NCBI RefSeq assembly: GCF_032854445.1
Contig: NC_088307.1
Location: 23,261,953-23,325,952, forward strand
DNA length: 64,000 nt
Direction: 5' to 3'
Source: Liolophura sinensis
Taxonomy: Eukaryota > Mollusca > Polyplacophora > Chitonida > Chitonidae
In this document: piece after piece, positions 1 through 13,800 of the stretch
Position numbering within the stretch: position 1 is the first letter of the stretch
Layout: each line of letters starts with the position of its first letter
The notes under the pieces: model-generated
Database searches by the model: none
Seen by the model: only the letters and a program-made list of their open reading frames with translations
What the model was told of the DNA's origin: nothing
Made by a program: the position numbers and the translations under genes

Positions 1-213
1 GTCATGCATTTTCATGGGAATTCTGATGGTATTATTCTTTTGGCAACAGCTAATTATATTCCTGCATTTTCTACATTATTGTGAACAAACATGTGGCCAA
101 CAGCTGACCACTACTGAAAGCTGACTTCCATGTGACCCTGGAGCATGACCGGTTGACCCATATACATCTCTGTATTGTGTGGTGCTAAGTGGCCATAACT
201 TTAACCCTTTATA

Positions 214-464
214 AGCCATGAAGGGGCAGCACGCAAGCGTGGTGCAATGCCCTAAGAGCCTCCCACCAATGCAATTGCTGTGAGTTCAAGTCCAGCACAT
301 GCTGACTTCTTCTCCAGCCTTACATGAGAAAGTCCATCTGCAGCCTGCGGATGGCTTTGGGTGTACCGTGGGCTCTGCGCAGTTTCCTCCCACAATAATG
401 CTGTAATCTTTGTATAAGTGAAATATTCTTCAGTACGACATAAAGCACCAATCAAATATATAAA
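214..464 (+). mobile_element. SINE family A copy, old
   Basis: Diverged head with B-box-like GAGTTCAAGTCC, then the family body and a CACCAATCAAATATA tail. Upstream of the first FKBP15 exon. Confidence 0.85.
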
Positions 465-1794
465 CAGTCCTTGAGTAATACATGTTCAAAACCGGGACTA
501 AGATGTATGATGCATGTCAGTCTAATCATTAAGCTTTTATATGCCTTGGTGTAAAGATCTATCAGTCATCTAGTTTATAACTACCAGTTATTCAGTGATT
601 TATTACTGCATTTTACCTAGAGTTTGGAATGTAAAATTGCAATTTCAGAAACACATTAAAGCCTTAAAATGATACTTTTCATGCCGTCACTTTATAATAT
701 TCTCTGATAAGAAATGATCAAACTCTCACAAAAACTCTTTAAATGGGCCTATATGAGGTGGATGAATCAGTTAGAAAGTGTCCCTTAAAAATGCTAAACT
801 CTAGGTGAATTTTAGTCAGTGAGTATTTTGAGCCTTATTTTAGACCATATGCAGCAAATGAGCAACTTTGTCATCAGCTTACAAATAAATCGATGAAAAA
901 TGAATGGATAAAATAAGGCTTTAAACTGAAACTGCTGGTGTGTAAAAATTTACTTGCTTTGGGTACTACATATTTTGTTTTTATTATGTTTTTACCCAAC
1001 ATGTGTCAAAAAGCAAAGATAAATACATCATGCCTGCTGATAGACAAGTAAATTATACACGGGTGAAGAGTTAACCTATGTGATAGACATATCCATGCTT
1101 TTTGATTAATATATTCCTGTGCCAATGCAGGCATGTCTTTCAGCATACCTGTGTGATATACCTTTATGATTGTATCTGTCCTTAATCATTAATATAGGTC
1201 AGCTTCAGGTGAACTAGTTGGGTATGCTTCAATGAATAGTAAGAGTGAGGCTTCCAAGTGGGGGTAATGTCTACATAAAGGTGTTAAACTTAAAATCCTT
1301 CTGAATTAAAACATTTTTGGGAAGATGTAGTAAATTGCACTTTTGTAGAAATCAGGAACTGTGAATGTTCATTGCTTGGTTTTGCGGGCTTAAGCCGTGG
1401 TGAACGTGAAAAACTTCTGTACCATCTTGTGAAGTTCTTGACTTCCCACCCAAATTGTCCCCCCTTGCAATAACCTGTAGACAGGGGTCAAGTTTAGCAT
1501 GTTACCTGGCTGTATTTACCTGCGGAATGCCTACCTGTATGACTTAACGAGATTTGTTGATCAGTGCATGTATCTTAATACCCAGACCCACTAGCAGGTA
1601 ATTAACTTTGTTAATAACTTAGCTATAAACCCTTACCATACATACTTGTAGATAGTTGATAGTCAGTGCCTATGTTTTTGTGAAAGCTGAATGATGCAAA
1701 AAAACAGGTCCCACATTCCCACAATTCAGTCAGCCATAATCTTGAGAACAAATTTTCATAGCACTGATGCCTATTTTTGATCTTTTTCTGGTAG
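465..1794 (+). other. FKBP15 intron sequence
   Basis: Family D repeat at 590-845; otherwise AT-rich with no exon recognised. Confidence 0.5.
590..845. repeat. Dispersed repeat family D
   Basis: Shares ordered words with 6125-6355 and 14765-14960 (TTTCACCTAAAGTTT-like, CCTTAAAATGATAATTTTCA-like, ATAAGGTGGATGAATCAGTC-like). About 220 bp; class unknown. Confidence 0.55.
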
Positions 1795-1878
1795 AATCTG
1801 TCGGAACGAAAGAAAAAGTCTGGCGATGAGCGAAGGAAGCTAGAGGAGGAGTTAGAAGAGGTGAAAGCGCAATACGAG
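1795..1878 (+). CDS. FKBP15: FKBP15 exon: coiled coil (NLSERKKKSGDERRKLEEE)
   Basis: 28 codons, phase 0-0, acceptor TTCTGGTAG and donor GAG|GTAAGT. The peptide is almost all charged heptad residues, as expected of the FKBP15 coiled coil. It is the first exon in the window, so the protein must continue upstream. Confidence 0.85.
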
Positions 1879-4800
1879 GTAAGTCTCAGGCTCAGACGAC
1901 ACGGGAGTGTACATCATATGCTGCAGGTAAATACCCTACCCCCGTCTGGGGCCAGTGAGTTCGACCCAGTTTCAGCATCAGTCGTCATACCTCTGTTTGT
2001 ATCCTACACTACCTAGCTCATTATCATGCTCGGGACAGGTGAGTGTAAGTGGGTACCTGCTCAGGTATGTCTGTGGATCCGACGAGACGAACTTCACCTG
2101 AGTCAGTGCTAATTCTCCCAAACAACATAACGTGGACTAAAGGTCACCCAGCTTAAGAACTGCATGTATACATACACGTCCAGTTACGGCCAGTGCGTTG
2201 TATGACATGTACCGTCAGTGATCATACGTGGATTTAATATCCTGCTTTAATACCTGAGAACTGTCAACAACCAAGGATGATATGGTGCAGTGCTACTGCA
2301 TCTTGATTTTATGATATTGGATTTTCACATGTGTTCACCAACTCGATTCAAGAATTATTTGCTGTGAAGTTACAGCTTCCTGTTTTGTAGTTGACATTTC
2401 TGACTCAGATTGGATTGATACCTGGAGGAGGCGATTACCAGGAAGATTAATCAACAGATTCCATTCACGGGACTTGCCTCATATTTTTGGAAAATCACAT
2501 CTCACATGCATGTGATAATTACCTCACTGTTCTGCATCTGAAACTGTGAAAATAGTGGGTTGCAATTGTTATTATTATACATACCATACAAGTAGTGTGG
2601 AAGAGACAGTGCGATGTGCGTTGAATTCTGTTGAAAATGTCGATAAATTTGTGTGCACAGACTTTGTTGGTGCTGAAGTTGATGAAATGTTGAAATATTT
2701 CTGCATTGCACAGAAAAAACAACTGTTGTTATTAGTTGTGAAGCATCTGGCCAGAAGGTAACTGCACACATTGCTAATATTGACTGATACGCAATTGTAT
2801 CAATTTTTTTGTCATGCCAAGCGTTCATACGACTTTGGGATATTTTTTGTTGCATCCATGAATGACAGATTTGCTTGGAATATTGCTGTGTTGTGATTAA
2901 GAGTTACCTTGGATACGCAGTATAATTCACTTTTGTTGATAACTGTCTAATATACTGCCATCATCAGCAAAAATGGGAATTGCCAACTCTGTATATCAAA
3001 TGTTCTGGGGCCAAAAACAGATTCAGAGTGAGGTAAGAAAGGTTTTAGTATTTGTTTAAATTTTTTTTTTGCGTTAAGTCGACAATTTTTTTTGTGAACA
3101 CAAAGTGGAAGCCAGATTTTGGTTCCCTCAGCTGGTAAGGTGATTGATTTCACCCCTTGATTTACTATACTGAAATCAGTATAATGTACCGATGCACTCC
3201 AGCATCTTTTTTCATCAACATGTTCACAGTGCTCGAAGTCCAATTTCACCCAGTAGCTGACCACCATAATAACACCGGAGTAGGGACAAACCATTTCATA
3301 TTTTACATCATACATGTAAAATCAAGTTCTTTATAAATTATTAATTGTGTTTAGGTTACAGTCAGTTACAGCACAGCATATATACATAATGAAAAAAAAA
3401 CTACGAAAACTCAAATTGGATTTTAAAAAAATTCCCTTATGAAAACAAAAGTTTGAAACTGTGGTTGGAAAGTGACAGTGTAGAAATTTGGTATGGTTTT
3501 GTTGTTTTTTTTTTCTTATACCAGTTCTCCACTTCAGAACGTTAAATTTTTTACTTACATACACATATATAGGTATAACAGTAAGATTTTTCTGATGTGG
3601 AGAAATTCTCAGCATTCTACATCTTTGTATTCCGACTGCAATTTCAAATGTCTTGTTCTTATCAAGGAAATGGATATACACATATATAAATACACACACA
3701 GCATGTGACATTCCTGAAATCCTGTTCCACAACATGTGCAGGTGTAGTTTATGGAAACCTTTATAGATGCAGATGGTTCACGGTGTTTTGTGGCATGCAG
3801 GCATGTTCTGCTTAATGCAGGTCAATTGCCTGTAGGCAGACCACACTTCTAGTGTATACAGTGTGCAGCAAACACTCAGGCCCATTTTTGTGTTAGAGCT
3901 GAACTCAATGTTTGCTGAAGAAAATAATTATACTCACATAGATCTATTTTCAGCACAATGTTGCTGTTGTATTTTGGACGTAGAATTGGCTACAGGCAAC
4001 GTTACTTTGAAGAAGGTTGATGGCAGAGAAAAAAGTTTCTGAGCAAGTCATGAATAAATTGTCATTTGCAAGTTTTGTTCATGCAGGACGACTTATCATG
4101 TGTCATGTATTTACTAGGGACAACCATGTATTGCGTACATGCACACCTATATCTGTCTGCACACCTATATCTGTCCACACACCAATATCTGTCTGCACAC
4201 CTATATCTGTCTGCACACCTATATCTGTCTGCACACCTATAATTGTCTGCACAACTATATCTGTCTGCACATTTATATCTGTCTGCACACCTATATCTGT
4301 CTGCACACTTATATCTGACTGCAAACTTATATCTGACTGCACACCTATATCTGTCTGCACAACTATATCTGTCTGCACACTTATATCTGTCTGTACACCC
4401 TATGCAGCTGTTTGTCTGTTTTGACTTTCAATTTTGGGAAAAGTAGTGGTATGCAGACTATTCAAACCTCGAAATAGTGATCAGTTTTTCTTTTATTTAT
4501 TCATCTGTGGAATTACATATCAAGGACATTACCTTGGAATTAGTCTGTTGTGCTTGCATTTTTTTGTGTATATCTACATTAAAGCTGAAGAAAAGTAAAT
4601 GTACACCTGTAGCATTAGTGTTTAATATACTGCTGGCCCTGGATCACAAAGCGATCATAAAGACTAATGTCACAATTTTAGAGACTCTAAAATTGTTATT
4701 TTTATTGTAACAAGGTCAAAATATTAGGACAAGGTAAATTTGGGGTATGTTATTGCACAACAAATTTCAGCTAAAATGACGGAAAGGAACAAACCACATT

Positions 4801-7800
4801 TAATGACTAAAATTTTGACTTAAGTCTAAGATCGCTTTATGATCCCGAGGTAGGACATGTAGTAGAGGTCCTACTACATGGTATCGATCCAGACTCTATA
4901 ACATTTGGTACACATTTTTTAAGTAGATTTTTCTTATGATATAAATATATGTGTAAATATATTTGCCAGTTACATAGCTGTACCGTCATCAGAAATGTCA
5001 TCTTTTTTTTTGTGCTCTCTCTAAAAATACTGGTATTTGCAAGTAACAGGTGTTTTATCTCTTTAGTACACCTAGTAGAAATGCCAATTCAGCACTCAGC
5101 ACTGATAGGTTAGAGCAAGGACGGGTAGGCCCGGTGTCAGTATAATGTAACTTGGTAGGGTGTTATGTGTGGTGTCTTCAGCATTATACCTCAGTGGTGG
5201 CAGCACTTTGGTGCCATGGACTCACCCTGCCACAAGAAGACACAATATATGCACACAATTACATTACTCTTGATGACAACTTGTCATCATATGGCTGAAA
5301 AATTGTGTAACATTAAACCCTAAGCATACATACATACATACATACATACATTCTTAAGGCATCATAGAACAAAAAAAGAACTTTTTACATACAATTACAT
5401 ACAAATTACACAGGTAAAGTTGTGCACGAATCCAGTAAATGTTTACATGTATCAGGTTAATTAACTGTCTTCTCGCTCTTTCATGAGGTACATATTAATC
5501 ACATTATAATGAACCATTTTGAAAAAGTAGTCCGTCTGTCTGGTTATTGGTGCATGTAGACATAGACACTCTAGCAAAATGAGAGAATTGTTAGTTAAAA
5601 AGTAGTCCGTCTGTCCGGTTATTGGTGCATGTAGACATAGACAGCAAAACAAGAGATTTGTTAGCTAAAAAGTAGTCCATGTGTCTGCTTTTTGGTGCAC
5701 GTAGACCTAGACACTCTAGCAAAATGAGAGAATTGTTAGTTAAAATGTTGATTAGATTGTTTTGTTGCATGGAATGCACATATTGAGCCATTTTCACATT
5801 ATTGTGCATTATCATACCTGAACTGGGAAACTTGCACATGTAATAACGAACCTTTTAAACTGACCAATGAAACAAATATTACCAGACAATCTTTATTATT
5901 TAATACCAACTGTTACCTTGGTTATTCCACCTACACCTTTGATTGAGAGATTGGGCAATCACATTAGTGTTGTGAAACATGTTAGGTGGTATTTATTTCA
6001 GTGAAACATTAAAAAATACAAGACAAACGTGAAAAAGTTGGCCAGTAACTTACCAAAGGTCAGTGGTTTACACCAGTTTCTTTCACACATAAACTGATCA
6101 CCATCTTCATTGAAGTTTACTCAGCCATATATATTGTATTGCACCTAAAGCTTTGTGTATAAAAATGCGCTTTCAGAAGAATACGAAGGCCTTAAAATGG
6201 TGCTAATGCTTGTTTTTCTGAAAAACAAGAAATTATTGTAACTTCAAAAAAAAAAAAAAAGTCTGATGAAGCCCTATAAGGTGAATGAATCCATCATTCA
6301 GAATCGAGAAAAATGTTTCAATTGAAAAATGCCAGACTTCAGGGGAAGCTCAGTGCATACGCACACTCATGTAGGTGAATGTTTTCACCCTATAAACTAT
6401 ATTCACATGCTGGCGTCCTCTCCGACTGTACTTGGGAAGGTCTGCCAGCAGCCTGCGGATGGTCCCGAGTTTCTCCCCGGGCTCTGGTTACATTGAGACA
6501 GAATGTATATATATAACTTACTTCCCAACTTTCGGGGCCTTTGGGGCTAAAGAGGTTAACATGCCAAAGCAAGCAATGACCCAGGAGCCTTCCACCATTG
6601 TGGTTGCTATGAGTTAAAGTCCAGCTCATGCTGGCTTCCTCTCCAGCCGTACGTGGGAAGGTCTGACAGCTACCTGAGGATGGTTGTGGGTTTACCCCGG
6701 GCTCTGTCTGGTTCCCTCCCACCATAATGTTGGCTGCCGTCATATAAGTGAAATATTCTTGAGTACGGCGTAAAACACCAATCAAATAAATGAATAAATT
6801 TAAACTATATTCACCGAGTGCATAATATTGACTCTATACTGCATGTACACACACAAGCAGCAGTTCTTTTACCATGGCTATGAATTTCAAGTCTGTCTCC
6901 ATTCCTGGTACCGGGTACTATTAAAGTTTCATTTCTATGTGCAAGGATGTCTGCTTATTTCTACATAAAATAAAACATGTGTAATATATGCACATTAACA
7001 TGTCCAAATCATGTGGGCCAGCCAGCAAGAAACTGGTGCATACTAACTTATGTTAGGGTTGTGTTTTTCCGCCAGGCAGATCTCTAATTACAACCTTATG
7101 TTTCTGATAGCCCAGGCATATGCATACATGGAATGTACCTTTCAGGCTGTGACATTGGGATGAAGGTGCCTCACAATTCACATTTATGGTTGTTTGAGGC
7201 TATTTTTGGAGTAAGTTGCATCTTGTAATATGAAATGTACATGCACAAACAAGTTATGAATCACAAAGTTAAGGTGCATTTTAATTTCGTGAGTAAATTA
7301 AGTTTAGTTTAGCCTTACCTGTGCTTAAATAAGTAAATTGTACAAGTCATATGTAGAGAGTTATAGCATTTGTGATGTTCACGAGTTCCGCTATTAACAT
7401 ATCTTGATGCATGAAGCTTCTAATTATTTATTTGATTGTTTCATTTATTTAATTGATATTTTACGCTGTACTCAAGAATATTTTACATATGTAACAGGGT
7501 GATATGTAAGCTCTATCTGCCTCTGGCTTATTGGAGGGAATTTCCCTTAGTCTAGTGGTTGGAGTGTGGATTCCAAACCCAGAGATAATGTTGCACTGAA
7601 ATAGATATCAATTAACCATTCTTTCACAACACCAATTGCCCAAGGTGTAGGTGCGGTAACCAAGGTAACAGCTGATTTTAAATAATAAAGATTGTCTTGC
7701 AGCATTTGTTTGATTGGTCAGTTTCAAAGGTTCGTTATTAAATGTGCAAGTTTGCCAATTCAGGTATGGTAATGACTCAATATGTGCACTACATAAACTA

Positions 7801-10800
7801 AGCTTTTGTTATGATAAAAAATCGAGTTACATGAATAATTCATGAGCCAGCTACCTGAAAGCGTTTTGTTTATAATGAGTCATCTGTTATTGACAATGCC
7901 GTATTTTTGCCCGTCAACTGAGGGTAGGGGGTATACCACAGCATGGAAAACAAAATTGTATAATCAAGCCAATGGAAAAAAAAAGGATTTCGTCTTTATG
8001 TTACAGTTGTGTTATGAAAGAACATATTGTTTGCAGTATGTAAAAAACAGGTGCTTCATTTCACCAGTAATAAAGTCAAAATCAGTTTTTTGAAATAAGA
8101 AACTTACGTACACGTATACAAGAGAGCCACATGTCTTTTTAGTTGATTTTTTTTGGCTGTGGCTTATCATATTGTCTCCATTGTAATTTTTTCAGACGAT
8201 AGCTGTTACCTCTTTTGAACATCTGGGCACAGTCCATTTAATTTACCTGGAGCATTAGAGAGCTGATGCCCATCAGTGATAACTGACAAACTGCCCATTG
8301 GCTGCTCCTACATGTACCTTATTTATTTTGTTTGATATTGTAAACATTGTACATATATTTATTTTGTTTGAGATTATAAACATCGCACATATATTTATTT
8401 TGTTTGAGATTGTAAACATCTTACATATATTTATTTTGTTTGAGATTGTAAACATCTTACATATATTTATTTTGTTTGAGATTGTTAACATCTTACATAT
8501 ATTTATTTTGTTTGAGATTGTAAACATCTTACATATATTTATTTTGTTTGAGATTGTTAACATCTTACATATGTTTATTTGTTTTGAGATTATAAACATC
8601 ATACAGATATACATGTATTATGAACAGATGTTTGGTTTTGATCCAGACATTTTATTGTTGTTCTTGTCTGTCATATGTAATATACACAAGATCTGGTTGA
8701 ATAATGATTGTGTGGTCTTGGCTGGCTCAGTGGTATAATACGTAGTCACTAGACACCACGATGAGCTGTTGTACTATGAGATGAAGCTTTATGTGTTATA
8801 TCAGCTGTCTTGGCTCTCACTGTCCAAAGCTGTTAAAAGTCTGATCACATTGCGACTCTCAGGCTCTTGACCAAATTAATCCAAATGATATAAATAAATT
8901 CTAACAACCTTACAGACGATGCTGATGTTTCGTAAAAGGAAATTGGTTTGGATATTGTAAATTAATAGCAATAAAGTTCGATTGGATTAGTGCTGATTGA
9001 TTATTTGTCAAAAATTTCTTTTATAGCCTCTTGAAACACCAATAAATAATTTCTTTTCTTTCGATTGTATTGGATTGAGGTGTACCTACCAAGGCTAATT
9101 ATTAAATTAGTGAATTATGTAACTGTGTATAAATGCACCAAGATGCGGTTACATGTATATGTCAGAAATTTGCAAAATGTAATGCTAAGTCAACTCATCA
9201 CATGCTTTTATTTACAGGAAGAAATCAATTCCCTGAAAAACAAACTTCGGAAACAGAAATCCTCAACTGATGCTGCTACAGCGGAGCAGGTAATGTATCA
9301 TAGTGATTTTGAGACGATTTTCTCATCACATTTAAGAATGTGATTTTAAGAACCAATGTCAAATTTAAGTCAAATCCATCTCATGTTGGCTTGCTCTTTG
9401 GTCGTACGTGGGAAGGTCCACCAACTATCTGCTGATCTTCGTGGGTTTTCTCTCGCCATATTGATGGCTGTCTTATAAGTCTATCAAGTACAATGCAACA
9501 TGACACAGACCAGTTATTTTGGATAAATTTATTTATTTATTTGATTGGTGTTTTAGGCCGTACTCAAGAATATTTCACTTATACAACGGCGACCAGCATT
9601 ATGGTGGGAGGAACCCGGGCGGAGCCTGGAGGAAACCCACGACCATCCACAGGTTCCTGGCAGACCTTCCTACTTACGGCCGATTTTGGATATACATGTA
9701 TTAAATATTTGTTTATGATTGCTTGTTAGGGCTGCCAAAGTAGTTACGCCCAAATTCGATACATGGGGTTGAAAGTCGTCCTAGATTGTCAGTCAGAGAA
9801 AATCTACTGTGGTCGGCTTTTGTTAAAGTTGCGATATAATATACCTGGTCTAAACATTTGAATTGTAGGTGGCGCAGTTAGAAAAGGAGATAACAGAGGA
9901 GTGGCAGGAGAAGACAGAGAAGATGATGAAAGCTGCAGAGGACAAGCACAAGAGAGCTCTTCGGGAAATGGAGGAGGAAAAGATACAGGCTCAGCAAAAT
10001 GTTAAAGATTTGGAAAAGAAGGTGATGATGCAGAGGAGAAATACCTTGAATACTGTAATGTTGTCAGCTAAATGTATTATTTACTCAGTCAAAAAAGCTA
10101 TAAACTATTTATTGAAATTTCCTGTAATTTAGAAAAGTGCCAATGAATATAAAGATCATGGAAGTATATTCTGCATTGTGGCTGATGTCAGGATTGCATT
10201 GACAGATCACATGACACTTTTACCACTTTGTGATAATTTAAAGTTTCCTATTGCCCTGATAAGCTAGGTTTATGTCTTGTTAAAATATTTGGCTCAAGCA
10301 GTTGCAGAAGTGCAGTAGTTCAGTTCATTAATAAAAAGTTTATTTTCAAAAAACAAAACAAAACAAAAAAAAAATGAAGTTAAGCAGCTGGTTTGCTTTC
10401 CAGATTTGTAGAAAATAATGTAATGTTGCTGTTACACTGTTCATGAGTTATTATGCTCAGTTTGTGACATGTTAACAACTAGCCCATTCAAAATGGCATC
10501 CAAAATCTTGATCATGTGACAAGGGGAAAAAACCTGCTTTGGTGTCATTTGGTGTGACCTCACCTAACTTTGAAACTATAATGAAATGATATCGTATATA
10601 TATAAGATGAGTTTGTTCTTACATTGAGACAGAATGTATATATATGTATCTTACTTCGCAACTTTGGGGGCCTTCGGGGCTAAAGAGGTTAACATGCCAA
10701 AGCAGCGCAATGACCCAGGAGCCTCCCACCAATGTGGTCGCTGTGAGTTTAAGTCCAGCTTATGCTGGCTTCCTCTCTGGCCGTACGTGGGAAGGTCTGA

Positions 10801-13800
10801 CAGCTACCTGAGGATGGTTGTGGGTTTACCCCGGGCTCTGTCTGGTTTCCTCCCACCATAATGTTGGCTGCTGTCATATAAGTGAAATATTTTTGAGTAC
10901 GGCATAAAACATGAATCAAATAAATAAATACTTTCCCAGTTTTGTACATGGTACAGCATGTGACCATATTTGTTTCCAGGTTCAGGTGTTGAAAAGCTCT
11001 GGTAGTGACAGTGACCAGAAGGTAACCATTTTACAGTCTCGTGTAGAGGAACTGGAGGCATGGAAAGATAAGGTAGGTAAAGCATATCGTCAGTAACTCG
11101 CCTAAGATTGGTGGTTTATTCCGGCCATTCCAGTTTTCTCCATCCTTAAAATTGACTGTCCATGTTTAAGTGAAGAATTCCTGAATGCATCGTTAACAAA
11201 CAATCTAATAAGTAAACAAGATCCTAAATCTCTAAATGTCCAATTTCGGCATTTGAGACAAATGGATTTTTCTAACATTTGATTGATTGTTTTCTGTTCT
11301 ATTACGTAACATTTTGATTGGTTTTTGTGTTTTCCAGTATGATATTTTTCTCTAACATTTGATTGGTTGTTGTGTTTTTCTGTATGATAACTTTTCTAAC
11401 ATTGATTGGTTGTTGTGTTTTTCTGTATGATAACTTTTCTAACATTGATTGGTTGTTGTGTTTTCTAGTATGATAACCTGAGATCTCAGGCAGCTGTGAT
11501 GAAGGAGAGATATGAGGAGAGGATCACAGAGTTAGAGGAAAGGTTAAATGAGACTAGTGCTGCAGCTGCCAAGGGGGGCAACTCTCAGGATGTTGCCAGT
11601 GAGGTAAGTAAAATGTAAACACATGTACAATGTATATACAATGTATTTCCTTGTAGCAGACTGATCTAAAGGCACATATGTTTATAGTGCTTCATCACTA
11701 GAACGCCAGGCACAAGACACCAGGCAAAGGACACCAGGCACAAGACACCAGGCACATTGACAATATGAACAGCAGTGCTTGACATCTGTTTATTGGATTA
11801 TTTCTTTAATGTGATTTATGGCCATTTAGTTTGATTGAGGTCTTTCATGCATGAAGTGTAATTAATTTTAAGCCTTTTCCACTCATGAAACTGACTTCCA
11901 TCTTAACTCCCATGAATAAGCGTCAATCAAATAAATCAATATTAAGGGTTTTAAACTGGTGCCTAGATTGTATTCCCATGATAGAGAAGAAGTGTATTGT
12001 GTACATCTATATTTGTTTGGACTTTCCCTATTTTGGTAATGTGATATTACACCGTACAAGCCAAAAAGTTCATCGGCTTTGTACTGTGTCCATATTAAGT
12101 TTTTGAACTGAGGGCAATTATAGAATGGCTCTGAAGAAGTTAGTCCTCTTTAACGTTTTCCTGTATGATGACCTGTGAATTGTTCCTACATGTATTTGAT
12201 AATGTGATATATTGTTGTCAGGTGAAGAAGATCATGAGCTCTGTATATCACAGTCTGAGAGGCCAGCTGGAGGCTGAGAAGTCTTACAAGGGACAAGAGA
12301 CCCTGGCCATCATACTCAGCACTATCAAGGTATCTATACCTGTAACCTTCGGAATAACTTACCCCATGTAACTTTCAGAATAACTTACCTGTAGAATAAT
12401 TTACCTGAAGAATAGCTTACCCAATTTAACTTTCAGAATAACTTACCTGAAGAATAGCTTACCCCATGTAACCTTCAGAATAACTTACCTGTAGAATAAC
12501 TTTCCATAAAATAACTTACGCCATGTAACCTTCAGAATAACTTACCTATAGAAAATCATACCTGAAGGATAACTTATCTGAAGGTTAACTAAAATACCTG
12601 TAGAATAACTTACCTGAAGAATAACTTACCTGAAGAATAACTTTCCTGAAGGATAACTTACCTGAAGGATAACTAAAATGCCTATAGAATAGCTTATACC
12701 GTGTAACCTTCCAAATAACTTACCTGTAGAGTAACTTACCTATGGAATAACTTACCCCATGTAACCTTCAGAATAACTTACCTGTAGAATAACTTAACTT
12801 ACAGAATAGCTTACCTGCAGGATAACTTATCTGCAGAAAAACTTACTGCTGGATAACTTACATACAGAATAACCGACTGTAGAATATAACTTACCTGTAG
12901 AATAAATGACAAGTAGAATAGCTTACTTGCAGTATGACCTACCTGTAGAGTAACTTTGATGTATACTTTGAAAAAGGTGTCCTCCAAGAAAGATGCATTG
13001 TTCAAAATATCAAATGCTAGAAATTTTTTCTTGAATATTCATTTTGTTCTTCCAAGAATAAAACTTTGTTTTCTGATGTTAATGGTTTATAGTGGGTAGA
13101 TCGTGTCAAGTCATTAGCAATCGGAAATATTTTGGGTAAAATAAGAAAAAAGGTGTTTGTACAATGCTCTCACTAATGATAGATCACCACTGTTCTTCGC
13201 AGAGTGAGACTCTGAAAATGGTGAAGAATGAAGGTGGGGAAGCTGAAGAAAGTGAAGAAGAAAGTGAAGAGGAAGAAGAGGAAAGTGAAGAAGAGGCTGA
13301 AGAAGAGGAAGTTGTTGTTGAAACCATATCAGCCCAAACAGCAAAGCCCATTCAGGGGGCTTCACCTTCAAAAGTGACCTCTGGTGGGAAGGCAGTGAAG
13401 AAAGAGGAGAGAACTATGGAGTCAATAGAGGACCAAATACTTTCACAACTTGTTGGTAAGGACATCATGTGCAAAGTTAGGACCATATTTAGAAAAACAA
13501 TGGAACTATCTGATCCCAAACTTGCAAGAGTGGGAAGTAAAAAGTAAATTTTTTCCATCGAATTAAAATCAAAATAACGCTCACAAAGGGCTTTTAAATT
13601 ATTGGCTGAAAGAAAGTTGTATACAAACCAAACATAGCAAATGTATGAACTGGACGTTGTATTGACCTTACAGTTACTTGAATACATGTATGATATTTCA
13701 GCTATACTGCAAAATGGTATTAAATTTGTTTAGGTTTATATAAAGATTACCTTAGAATGTATTTTTAGACATTTCATAATTCATAAATTTCATAATTGTA

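Larger units (their letters stand above)
1879..9217 (+). other. FKBP15 intron, 7.3 kb
   Basis: Holds SINE, family D and three minisatellites listed separately. No further coiled-coil exon was found, though a small one could be hidden. Confidence 0.5.

Noticed and set aside
2502..3735. Frames of 117-134 residues on the - strand
   Set aside because: No recognisable family, low-complexity T/A-rich, no splice context; intron of FKBP15.
4103..4424. Long open frames on both strands
   Set aside because: Produced by the 18-bp minisatellite; no splice or start support.
8273..8738. Open frames of 113 and 146 residues on opposite strands
   Set aside because: Come from the 36-bp repeat, whose period is a multiple of three.
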